The notes below the pieces were generated by a model. That model was not told the origin of the DNA. It worked only from the letters and a program-made list of their open reading frames with translations, and did no database searches. A stretch of 64,000 nt of DNA from JAVBOO01 sp031550435 (GTDB taxonomy: Bacteria; Bacillota; Clostridia; Lachnospirales; WRAX01). Below, one piece after another: positions 35,290-43,117 of the stretch. Location: positions 1 through 64,000 of the forward strand of contig JAVBOO010000015.1 of assembly GCA_031550435.1 (NCBI GenBank). The letters run 5' to 3'. Position 1 is the first letter of the stretch. Every line of letters begins with the position of its first letter. A program made the translations under genes and the position numbers.

Positions 35290-35350
35290 GTGTTCATTTT
35301 ATCATATTTTAGGACCGGTGTATACTTAATTCACTATAATAGTGAAAAAA

Positions 35351-35386
35351 GTAAACGCTGATTGATTGACTTTAGGCAGATACACG
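35351..35386 (-). repeat. R1 terminal fragment
   Basis: GTAAACGCTGATTGATTGAC, TTTAGGCAGATACACG: the R1 end in reverse orientation, followed by an R3-like CCGAAGTAATAC. 14 bases beyond the IS630 right end. Confidence 0.6.
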
Positions 35387-35403
35387 ACCGAAGTAATACA
35401 CAT

Positions 35404-35457
35404 GCTTGAAAAATCCGTACGATGACCACATATGGTCTTCGTACGGATTTCTAAGCA
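35404..35457 (-). terminator. Long hairpin terminator of the Pro-rich protein gene
   Basis: Arms AAATCCGTACGA / TCGTACGGATTT (35411-35422, 35439-35450) with an inner GACCA-CAT-ATGGTC; T5 follows on the minus strand. Confidence 0.8.
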
Positions 35458-35460
35458 TTT

Positions 35461-36963
35461 TTAGTCCACCATCAGCCAGTAACCGTGAACTCCGTTTTTA
35501 AGCTGCTCGCCGCCTGTAGGTTTAAACTGTCTGAATCCGAGATCAAATATTCTTATGCGTTTATGTAAATCGTAAATATCAGGTACTGCCAGTATGTAAT
35601 TCACTTCTCCCATTTGAACATACCTGCCGAACAAAAAGTGACCGTAGCTTTCAAAAGAGTTGCTCAGAAACTGCTTTTGCTCCGTATTGAATTCATGTAT
35701 CGGGAGTTTATCCAGCTCATTCGGCCCTATTCTGACCCAATCGACATCCTTGTTTTGTTTGTTGAACGGCCGCTCGGGCGGGTAATCTCTAAACAGCTTT
35801 TCCGTGTAGCCGATATTTTCATTGTTTTCACCGGCCGATTTTGCTGTGTCAGCCTTAGAAATGCTTTCCGGAAGAGGACTCTTTGCAAGGTTAATCAACT
35901 CTTCCATCTCGTTATTAAACTTGTTTACAAGCTCTCTGAACATTTCGACCCTGTTTTTACCTTGGCCGGCCTGTTTAACGGTTTCGCCCGTTTTGTCTTC
36001 AGCGTATGACGCATTATGAATCGGCGGCGGCAGTGCGCCCTCAAAACTGTGCTTAAACAGAGAGTCGTTATTCGCATCTTCTTCGCTGAATATCTCGGAA
36101 ATTTTCACTTGTCCCTGAGCCTTATTCTTTGTGACGACAGTTCCCGGATAGCTTTCCAGCTTATAGTGCTTATAGCTTCGCTCCGACGCCGAGGACTGCT
36201 GCTTATTAACCGCGCCTGTATCATACGGTATCGGAGGTTCTACCGGATTTGTATACGGCGGCTCTCCCGGCATTTCTACAGGCTGATCCGGATCCGGCCG
36301 CGCACGAACGGGAAGCTCAATCGGCTCCTGCGGTTGTTCGGGTATTTCGACAGGGGGTTCGGGACTCGGCACCGGCTGAGGCAGGCCCGGCATCGGAATG
36401 GGCCGAAAAGGAACTTCGACCGGCTGCTCGGGTTCTTTTGGTGTTTCGGAAGGCGGCTCCGGCATGGTCTGAGGCTGCGGCGGAATTACCGATGGTTTTC
36501 CCAGAACGGTAACCGGCTGCACTTCGGGTTCTTTGGGCTCTTCGGGAGGATTCTTCCGCGAAATCACCAAATTTATCAGTTTAACAGGCTCTTTAATATA
36601 ACCGGACATAACCGGGTTCGAATCCTTATCGGGAGTGATAACTGCAATCGCGTTAATGTCGTCCATAGTCAGCAGCGAATCGCCGATTGTTTCCGGATTA
36701 AAAGCTGCCGTAAAATTTGCTTTTCCCCTCTCGTCGGTGAAAAAATTGCCGACAACGGCATAATATGCCGTTGAACCGTTTGAAGAGACGAAAACCAAAC
36801 TGTATTTGCGCATATCCTGAAGATCCTGAACCGAACACGTAATCTTGCCCGACTTATGCCGCACTTCGGTAATGCAACTGCCGAGTGCTTCTTTTTGTCC
36901 GTATGAACCACCATATGCTTCCTGTTTGAGAACCGTGAAAAATCTGTCGTATGTCTTTTGCAT
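35461..36963 (-). CDS. Hypothetical two-domain protein with a long Pro/Glu-rich linker
   Basis: About 500 residues. An N-terminal beta-rich domain (about residues 1-130, SYGQKEALGSCITEVRHKSGK and TAYYAVVGNFFTDERGKANF) is followed by a Pro/Glu/Val-rich linker (about 135-245, EPPVEIPEQPQEPIELP). A helical segment and a C-terminal domain follow (VRIGPNELDKLPIHEF, SFESYGHFLFGRYVQMGEVNYILAVPDIYD, HGYWLMVD). The C-terminal GHFLFGRY...YILAVPDIY...GYW pattern resembles an uncharacterised domain seen in clostridial proteins (I recall it as DUF6128-like, not verified). No signal peptide. SD CGGAGGTG before ATG 36963. Function unknown. Confidence 0.7.
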   Translation of the reverse strand: MQKTYDRFFTVLKQEAYGGSYGQKEALGSCITEVRHKSGKITCSVQDLQDMRKYSLVFVSSNGSTAYYAVVGNFFTDERGKANFTAAFNPETIGDSLLTMDDINAIAVITPDKDSNPVMSGYIKEPVKLINLVISRKNPPEEPKEPEVQPVTVLGKPSVIPPQPQTMPEPPSETPKEPEQPVEVPFRPIPMPGLPQPVPSPEPPVEIPEQPQEPIELPVRARPDPDQPVEMPGEPPYTNPVEPPIPYDTGAVNKQQSSASERSYKHYKLESYPGTVVTKNKAQGQVKISEIFSEEDANNDSLFKHSFEGALPPPIHNASYAEDKTGETVKQAGQGKNRVEMFRELVNKFNNEMEELINLAKSPLPESISKADTAKSAGENNENIGYTEKLFRDYPPERPFNKQNKDVDWVRIGPNELDKLPIHEFNTEQKQFLSNSFESYGHFLFGRYVQMGEVNYILAVPDIYDLHKRIRIFDLGFRQFKPTGGEQLKNGVHGYWLMVD

Positions 36964-37065
36964 TGCGCACCTCCGTAAATTTGGACACATTTATATAATG
37001 TTATGCAGTAACGCCCAAAAACATGTATCTTTTTGTAAGCTAATCCACGGACATCCTCGAAAAAA

Positions 37066-37153
37066 AATTCGAGTGTTCGATTGTTTTGTTCGGTATAATG
37101 ATGTAGAATTACAGGAATAAAGTTGAAAACGGACTAAACGAGCTTGCTCGTTT
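37066..37153 (+). promoter_or_regulatory. Leader of the helicase gene: TATAAT, hairpin, weak SOS-like site
   Basis: TATAAT at 37094-37099 with no good -35. AATTCGAGTGTTCG (37066-37079) has a perfect right half and a poor left half of the SOS box. A hairpin AAACGAGC-TT-GCTCGTTTT at 37136-37154 precedes the gene. The rest of 36964-37183 shows nothing. Confidence 0.35.
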
Positions 37154-37183
37154 TGCCCAACTTCTTAGTTCGGAAGGATAGTC

Positions 37184-39559
37184 ATGGCTGAAAAAAAAAT
37201 TACCGTCTCCGTCGGGAATTTAGTCGAATATGTACTGAAATCGGGTGACATAGACCATATATACGTCGGCTCTTCCTCTATGCGCGAAGGCGTGAGAATA
37301 CATCAAAAACTGCAAAAAAAGCGGGCAAAGCAGGCAATGCTTGAAGACTTCGAGTTTGAAAAAGAAGTCCGGCTTTTCAATGAATTCGATATAGAAGATT
37401 TCACATTCAAAGTCGAAGGCAGAGCGGACGGGATACACAGAAAAAACGGCCGTATACTCGTTGAAGAAATAAAATCGACGTATTCGGACGTTAAAACACT
37501 CGAGCCTCACGAAAATCATATACACCTCGCTCAGGCGAAGTGCTACGGATATATGATAGCAAAGGACGAGAGCCTTGATTCGGTTGAAATCATGCTGACC
37601 TACTGTCATGTCGAGACCGAAGAGACGGCGGAATACGGCAGGGAATACAGCTTTTCGGAGCTTGAGGATTTTTTTGTGCGCATAACCGGCGTTTACTTTG
37701 CGCGAGCCAAAAAGGATTACGACAGAAAGCAGCGCAGAAATACTTCGATTAAAAATGCGCCCTTTGTGTTCGAAAACTACAGAAAAGGACAGCGGGAGTT
37801 CGCAATAAAGGTGTACAGGGCTATAGAGAACAGAGCAAAACTTTTTGCTCAGGCCCCGACGGGAACGGGAAAAACAGTGTCTACGCTTTTCCCCTGCATC
37901 AAAGCTATAGGAGAAGGTCATATAGACAAGATATTTTATACAACCGCCAAAACAGTTACCCGCAAAGTCGCCGAAGAAACGCTGAAACGTTTCAAGGAAA
38001 AGGGTTATGATCTGCTTACGCTCACTCTTACCGCAAAGGAAAAAATCTGCATGACCGAGGGTATATGTTCCCCAGAGCACTGCAAATACGCGCGGGGACA
38101 TTTTGACAGGGTTAACGCTGCAGTTGAGGATATAGCCGAAAACGAGCGAATAGTCACAAGAGACACAATACGCCTGTACGCAGAAAAACACACGGTTTGC
38201 CCGCATGAGTTTACGCTTGATTTATCATTATGGGTGGATGTTGTTGTCTGCGACTACAACCATGTTTTTGACCCCAAGGTCAGTCTGAAACGTTTTTTCG
38301 GAGATGTTCCGACTGAGCAATATGCCTTTTTAGTCGATGAGGCGCATAACCTCGTAGATCGTTCGAGGGAAATGTTTTCGGCGGAACTGAGAAAAAAAGA
38401 TTTTCTGGATCTGAAAAAAGATATAAAGGCCGTCGATGTTCCGTTATACAAACTCTGTGATAAGATCAACACATATTTTACGGAGCTTCGCAACGCTGAG
38501 CTTTACGAAAGCAAGACCGCCGTAATGCGAGAGCTTCCGGAAAACCTGTCTGTATTGCTTATGGATTTTGTCACGGTTACGGACAAGTTTCTGACAAGGC
38601 ACAGGGGAGAAAGCGCGGAATCACTTGAAAAGCTTTTGAATCTTTACTTTTCGGTGCTGGACTATCTTTCGGTCAGCGAATATTTCTGCGACAGCTATAC
38701 GGTGTTTCTCGAGAGCTTCGGTTCGGACATGTCCGTCAGGCTGCTTTGTCTTGACCCTTCGAGACGACTCAGAGAAGTTCACGAAAAAGCAAAGGTTTGT
38801 GTGTTTTTTTCAGCGACGCTGACGCCTATTTCATATTTCAAGCAAGTGTTCGGCGGAACCGTGGACGACGATGGTTTTAAGCTTCCCTCGCCGTTCCCGC
38901 CCTATAACCTCTGCCTTGTTATCGAAAGTGGAATTTCTACGCGCTACCGCAGCAGAGGAGAAAGTTACGAAGCCATAGCCGACAGGCTTTACGTGATGGC
39001 AAATGCAAAAAAAGGCAACTATTTTGCATTTTTTCCGTCGTACGCCTACCTGAACGAGGTGCTTTCCGTATTTCAGACAAAATACCCCGGCATAACCGTT
39101 ATCGTTCAGGAGCAAAAATTGAGCGACGAAGAAAAAGAAAACTTTCTCGGCAGTTTCGACGAAGGCAGAAACGATACTATGCTGGCGTTTTCCGTGATGG
39201 GCGGGGTTTTTTCCGAAGGAATAGATTTAACGGGCGAAAAGCTGATCGGTGTAGCCGTTGTCGGCGTCGGGCTCCCGTTAATAAGCCCGGAACGAGATTT
39301 AATTGCTTCGTACTACAACGAAAAATTTGAAGACGGCACAGGCTTTGAGTATGCCTATGTTTTTCCGGGAATAAACAAAGTCCTGCAGGCTGCAGGACGG
39401 TTGATAAGAACAGAAACCGATATGGGTGTAATACTGCTTATAGACGACAGATACGCGACAGAACGCTATATGTCACTGTTCCCGAAAGAATGGGACAACG
39501 CCGTTTTCGTCAGAGGGCAAAAAACGCTCGAAGACAGCATCCGGGGTTTTTGGTATTAA
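37184..39559 (+). CDS. PD-(D/E)XK nuclease fused to an XPD/DinG-type iron-sulfur helicase
   Basis: 791 residues. N-terminal 190 residues are a Cas4/RecB-like nuclease: FKVEGRADGIHRKNGRILVEEIKST gives the D...ExK catalytic set, and an AQAKCYGYM motif follows. The helicase has Walker A QAPTGTGKTVSTLFP, an iron-sulfur domain with cysteines in KICMTEGICSPEHCKYARG and HTVCPHEF, DEAH (LVDEAHNLVDRS), and the C-terminal half with GVFSEGIDLTGEKLIG and QAAGRLIRTETD. A 5'-3' DNA helicase with its own nuclease would suit repair or processing of foreign DNA; this is inference. SD GGAAGGA before the ATG. Confidence 0.88.
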   Translation: MAEKKITVSVGNLVEYVLKSGDIDHIYVGSSSMREGVRIHQKLQKKRAKQAMLEDFEFEKEVRLFNEFDIEDFTFKVEGRADGIHRKNGRILVEEIKSTYSDVKTLEPHENHIHLAQAKCYGYMIAKDESLDSVEIMLTYCHVETEETAEYGREYSFSELEDFFVRITGVYFARAKKDYDRKQRRNTSIKNAPFVFENYRKGQREFAIKVYRAIENRAKLFAQAPTGTGKTVSTLFPCIKAIGEGHIDKIFYTTAKTVTRKVAEETLKRFKEKGYDLLTLTLTAKEKICMTEGICSPEHCKYARGHFDRVNAAVEDIAENERIVTRDTIRLYAEKHTVCPHEFTLDLSLWVDVVVCDYNHVFDPKVSLKRFFGDVPTEQYAFLVDEAHNLVDRSREMFSAELRKKDFLDLKKDIKAVDVPLYKLCDKINTYFTELRNAELYESKTAVMRELPENLSVLLMDFVTVTDKFLTRHRGESAESLEKLLNLYFSVLDYLSVSEYFCDSYTVFLESFGSDMSVRLLCLDPSRRLREVHEKAKVCVFFSATLTPISYFKQVFGGTVDDDGFKLPSPFPPYNLCLVIESGISTRYRSRGESYEAIADRLYVMANAKKGNYFAFFPSYAYLNEVLSVFQTKYPGITVIVQEQKLSDEEKENFLGSFDEGRNDTMLAFSVMGGVFSEGIDLTGEKLIGVAVVGVGLPLISPERDLIASYYNEKFEDGTGFEYAYVFPGINKVLQAAGRLIRTETDMGVILLIDDRYATERYMSLFPKEWDNAVFVRGQKTLEDSIRGFWY

Positions 39560-39613
39560 CGCTGATTAATTGACTTTGGACAAATACACGCTGATTAAAT
39601 CAGCACTTACTTA
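39557..39613 (-). repeat. R1 repeat, internally deleted copy
   Basis: Reads AACGCTGATTAATTGACTTT, GGACAAATACACG, CTGATTAAATCAGCACTTAC: both R1 ends joined with the ~90-base interior missing. It begins at the helicase stop codon. Confidence 0.7.
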
Positions 39614-39616
39614 ACT

Positions 39617-40435
39617 TTAAAAAAACAGCGCCGCGATTATTACCAGAAGAGCTATGTGTACCGGGTAGGCGGCATAAAAAGCCCACTTTAGCGACGGCCC
39701 CCTCTTTCCGTTATAAAAAGCAAGAAGGACAACGGAAACAAGGCCGCCGATAGCATAGGCATAGCCTCCGAACTCCAGATAGTATCTGATATAGATTTTA
39801 AAAATGTATGCGGCATTTTCAAAGAAACCGGGCTCTCTCAACGCTTTGACAAGCTCAGTGCAAATACTCGTCAGCGGCGTATACAGCAGCAATACGCCCA
39901 CAGACAGCACGCCAAGCTTCAAAATCTTTTTATCGGCGAAATATGTAAATATTATCAGCCCGACACCTATCGAGCTGTAATCCGTTGACAGTTTTTCGGC
40001 AAGACAGCCGAAAATAAAAGTAACCGCGATAATAATTATCGTTTGCAGCAGTTTGTTGCATTCGACAATCGTTATATGCTGTTTTAGGAGCTTGAAGACA
40101 TAGATGCCCATCGCCCCGAGCGTCAGCGTATAAAATACGTTAGTATCCCTGATAAAGCTTATATTCTCGAAAAACGGAAATTCCGGGCTGATACTTCCGC
40201 CGTGAAACGCCAAGGCGAATGGAATCTGCGATATTACCGCAAAGGCAAACAGTCTGAGCAGAAATTTGGGATAGTTTTTTGTATACTTCGCGCCTTCGGC
40301 TATAAAGAACACATATACGGGAAACGCAACCCTGCCGATCACCCTTAAAATCCCGGGCATACCGGGTATAACCGCTCCCGTGTGGTCGATAACCATTGTA
40401 ACCAAGGCGATGATTTTTAAAATAAATGCCGTCAT
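39617..40435 (-). CDS. TraX family membrane protein
   Basis: About 272 residues with eight or more membrane helices. TraX signature near the N-terminus: IIALVTMVIDHTGAVIPG, RVIGRVAFPVYVFFIAEG, and QIPFALAF. TraX of F plasmid acetylates pilin; chromosomal homologues in Firmicutes are thought to acylate envelope molecules, unproven. ATG 40435 has GGAGG upstream. It ends a leftward cluster that starts with cca. Confidence 0.85.
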   Translation of the reverse strand: MTAFILKIIALVTMVIDHTGAVIPGMPGILRVIGRVAFPVYVFFIAEGAKYTKNYPKFLLRLFAFAVISQIPFALAFHGGSISPEFPFFENISFIRDTNVFYTLTLGAMGIYVFKLLKQHITIVECNKLLQTIIIIAVTFIFGCLAEKLSTDYSSIGVGLIIFTYFADKKILKLGVLSVGVLLLYTPLTSICTELVKALREPGFFENAAYIFKIYIRYYLEFGGYAYAIGGLVSVVLLAFYNGKRGPSLKWAFYAAYPVHIALLVIIAALFF

Positions 40436-40578
40436 ATAGACCTCCGATAAGCAATAATGAACATCCTGAAGCATTACGACAAAACGGGCTAAACAATGCC
40501 GGAAGTTACAGCCGCTCACGACCGAAAAAAGGCAGTAAAGCAAGTCGTTCATAAAGCAACCGTTTGGGCGGCCTCCTG

Positions 40579-41373
40579 TCAAACAAGCTTTTTAACAACG
40601 ACGTAAAAGCCGTTTTTATCGCTTTCAACACTTTGAACAATCGTTTTGCCGCTTCCGCGCAAAGTTATACTGTCGCCCGTGGAAACGTCTTTCGTTATTT
40701 TTTCCGTCCTGTTCCCGTTGACATAGACTTTTCCGCTCTTAACAGCCTGTGAAGCTTCCGTTCTCGAACAGCCGAAGGCATGGGAGACAAAACCGTCAAG
40801 CCGCAATGAGTCCGGCTTAAAACACAGCTCCCTGAAATCCGAAAATACAGGCGGAAGCTCATCAATTCCGGTGTTTTTGACATCGACTTGAACAGAGCCG
40901 ATTCTTGTAAGCGAGCTCAGTACAATCCCTGCCGCCTTCCTGTCCAAAAAAATAAAGCTCTTATCGGAAAAAACACAGATATCGCCTATATCCTCCCTGC
41001 GCAGACCAAGCCCAATCAACGAGCCTAAAACGGCGCGGTGCTCAAGCCTTTGAACATACTTGGCCTCAGACTGAGCGAGAACAAGCTCAATCTCGAACAA
41101 ATCGGGAGTAACCTCCTTCTCGCAAAAACACAGCCGACTTCTTTCCGCTCCGTCAAAACCCCCAAAGCTGGATATGTTTAAGCCTATTTCCCCGCTTGAA
41201 AGCATATTGAAAAACTTCTCGCTTCTCGCCCTGTCCAAAAACGGCGAAACACTCGTTTTGCCCGTTTCGAGACACAAATAAGCCTGATCAAAAACCTTCG
41301 AAAACAAAAGCTTTTCATCAGACTCGGTGATTTTGTTCATATAGCTCTTTTTTAAATCCTTTTTGGGTATCAT
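40579..41373 (-). CDS. ylmH: YlmH/S4-domain RNA-binding protein
   Basis: 264 residues. N-terminal region with the family pattern SPFLDRARSE and RLEHRAVLGSLIGLGLRREDIGDI, and a C-terminal S4 domain (LRLDGFVSHAFGCSRTEASQAVKSGKVYVNGN). YlmH acts in ribosome rescue/quality control in Bacillus (family knowledge) and is encoded in the sepF-yggT-ylmH cell-division cluster. Its ATG overlaps the yggT stop (ATGA). Confidence 0.92.
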   Translation of the reverse strand: MIPKKDLKKSYMNKITESDEKLLFSKVFDQAYLCLETGKTSVSPFLDRARSEKFFNMLSSGEIGLNISSFGGFDGAERSRLCFCEKEVTPDLFEIELVLAQSEAKYVQRLEHRAVLGSLIGLGLRREDIGDICVFSDKSFIFLDRKAAGIVLSSLTRIGSVQVDVKNTGIDELPPVFSDFRELCFKPDSLRLDGFVSHAFGCSRTEASQAVKSGKVYVNGNRTEKITKDVSTGDSITLRGSGKTIVQSVESDKNGFYVVVKKLV

Positions 41374-41651
41374 GCTATTATCTTAACAAGTAAGCTAAGT
41401 ATTACGGATGTCATTATTCGCATCAGAAAAAAAGCGATAATCGGCGAAAAATCAATCGGGAGACCGCCGCCGACAGGCGATTTTTGAATCAGCCTTCTGA
41501 TGGGTCCGAGCATCGGCTCCGTCAGCATATAAATAAAATTCACAATCGGGTTATTGCGATTTACCGGAAACCATGAAAGCACAACTCTCGCAAAAATCAG
41601 AAACTCCAGAACGTACTCGCAAAGTATTACCGCATCTATAAGCATTGTCAT
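41370..41651 (-). CDS. YggT family membrane protein
   Basis: 93 residues with two membrane helices and the YggT motifs VVLSWFPVNRNNPIVNFIYMLTEPMLGPIRR and DFSPIIAFFLM. Members in this position (ylmG) influence division septum placement. ATG 41651 has AAAGGACTG upstream; the longer TTG start has none. Confidence 0.9.
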   Translation of the reverse strand: MTMLIDAVILCEYVLEFLIFARVVLSWFPVNRNNPIVNFIYMLTEPMLGPIRRLIQKSPVGGGLPIDFSPIIAFFLMRIMTSVILSLLVKIIA

Positions 41652-41747
41652 GTCAACAGTCCTTTTTGTCAAAGCAAGCCGAAAGCCCGAGCCTTTTCTA
41701 AGTCAGGCCGCGCTTGCAAGCCTTAAATCTATATCGGATCCCCGGCG

Positions 41748-42251
41748 TTACCTTGAAGATTTAAAGGAGAACAATATTCCGCTCGCCTTAAGTTCCTCTT
41801 TAAACTGCCCCGAAACGTCAACACTATCCGGAACAACAATGAGAACCTTATTGGTTATGCTTTGAACGTCTCCGTCTAAAGCATACGCAACTCCGCCCAA
41901 AAAGTCTACTATTCTTTGCGCGGTCTCATGGTTTACGCCTTCCAAATTTACAATAACGGCTTTGCCGCTCTTCACGCAGTCGCAAATAGAACCGGCTTCC
42001 TCAACGGTTTGAGGATACGAAATTATGACCTGCATATTGACATGCGTGTCGGAATGCAGCGCCCTCGTGTAGCCCAAAGATCTGCGGTCTCTCTTTCCGG
42101 ACTCGGGTATGTAAACTTCCTTTTCGTCTTCCGGCTCATCGTATTCGGCATCGTCATACTCGTCGTAGTAGTCGTCATCCCTGCGATAGTCGGAATCCTT
42201 TTTAAATCCGGTAAGCAATCCCTCTTTAAACTTTATAAGCTTCTCAACCAC
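41748..42251 (-). CDS. sepF: Cell division protein SepF
   Basis: 167 residues. N-terminal amphipathic membrane-targeting helix (VEKLIKFKEGLLTG), acidic linker (DYRRDDDYYDEYDD), and the C-terminal SepF core with VIISYPQTVEEAGSICDCVKSGKAVIVNLEGVNHETAQRIVDFLGGVAYALDG. It anchors FtsZ to the membrane. GTG start at 42251 with GAGGAGAG upstream. Sits between yggS and yggT as in Bacillus. Confidence 0.94.
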   Translation of the reverse strand: MVEKLIKFKEGLLTGFKKDSDYRRDDDYYDEYDDAEYDEPEDEKEVYIPESGKRDRRSLGYTRALHSDTHVNMQVIISYPQTVEEAGSICDCVKSGKAVIVNLEGVNHETAQRIVDFLGGVAYALDGDVQSITNKVLIVVPDSVDVSGQFKEELKASGILFSFKSSR

Positions 42252-42407
42252 AGTATCTCTCCTCTTGGCAAATCAATCCGGCCGCAAACGCATAACAATC
42301 ATAAATCATGGAACTCCGGAAAGTTAGTTGCCTGCGTTTTTCGCAAAACCGGCTGCATATATTTCGGACCAAATCGTGCCGAATTTACATGTTTTCTACA
42401 AAACGGT

Positions 42408-43106
42408 CTAGAGGTGGTTCCTGCTTCCGAAAAAGCCTGTCCCGATCCGAACCATGTTCGAACCCTCCTCAACCGCCACCTCGTAATCGTTGGTCATGCC
42501 CATCGATAAATGCTTCATGACTACATTATCAATGTTTTTATCGGCAATGTCAACAAAAATTTGCTTCATTTTTCTGAATAATGCACGATTATTTTCGGGA
42601 TTTTCAACAAAAGGCGCCACACACATTATACCTGTAAGTCTAATTCCCTCGTATGCTGCAAGTTTTTCGGAGAAAGAAATCGCATCCCCCGGGTCTATCC
42701 CGCTTTTCGTATCCTCGTTTCCTATGTTGATTTCAAGCAGTATATCCTGAATTTTGTTGATTTTCAGCGCTCTTTTAGATATTTCCTCAGCGAGCTTTTC
42801 ACTGTCGACAGAATGTATAAGGCAAACTTTGTCTATTATATATTTCACCTTGTTTGTCTGAAGCTGACCAATGAGATGCCATTCCGCCCCCGGCAGAGCG
42901 TCGTACTTTCCCATCAGTTCCTGAACTCTGTTTTCGCCGAGTTTTTGTATTCCGCATGACATTAGAACTTTAATTCTCTCTGTGTCTACGGTCTTGGTAA
43001 CACCTATAATATCGACCGGCTCAAAACGCCCCGCTCTTTCTTTAGCCATATTGACGCGGCTTATTACCGAAGCCGCGTTTAATGGGATATCTCCGTACTC
43101 ATACAT
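42408..43106 (-). CDS. yggS: YggS family pyridoxal phosphate-binding protein
   Basis: 232 residues of the alanine-racemase-like TIM barrel. PLP lysine in DIIGVTKTVD, GENRVQEL, WHLIGQLQTNKVKYI (the usual WHFIGxLQxNK), LEINIGNEDTKSGI, and SMGMTNDYEVAVEEGSNMVRIGTGFFG. It controls vitamin B6 and amino-acid homeostasis. ATG 43106 has a modest GGTGAT site; the preceding gene ends 11 bases upstream. Confidence 0.95.
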   Translation of the reverse strand: MYEYGDIPLNAASVISRVNMAKERAGRFEPVDIIGVTKTVDTERIKVLMSCGIQKLGENRVQELMGKYDALPGAEWHLIGQLQTNKVKYIIDKVCLIHSVDSEKLAEEISKRALKINKIQDILLEINIGNEDTKSGIDPGDAISFSEKLAAYEGIRLTGIMCVAPFVENPENNRALFRKMKQIFVDIADKNIDNVVMKHLSMGMTNDYEVAVEEGSNMVRIGTGFFGSRNHL

Positions 43107-43117
43107 GAAATCACCGC

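Larger units (their letters stand above)
34441..35336 (-). mobile_element. IS630-family insertion sequence
   Basis: About 896 bases. Imperfect terminal inverted repeats are visible: left TAGTCATTTAAATTA...AACAGTCC and (minus strand) right TAGTGAATTAAGTATA...CACCGGTCC. Both ends are flanked by TA (34439-34440, 35337-35338), the target of IS630. It carries orfA (HTH) and orfB (DDE) on the minus strand, out of frame by one base at an A8 tract, and the second catalytic Asp is changed, so it is probably inactive. Confidence 0.8.

Noticed and set aside
37220..38206. A 328-codon open frame on the strand opposite the helicase gene
   Set aside because: It is the shadow of a well-supported helicase frame, has no ribosome site and its product is Cys/Phe-rich without domain features. 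The same applies to 36016-36774 opposite the Pro-rich gene.
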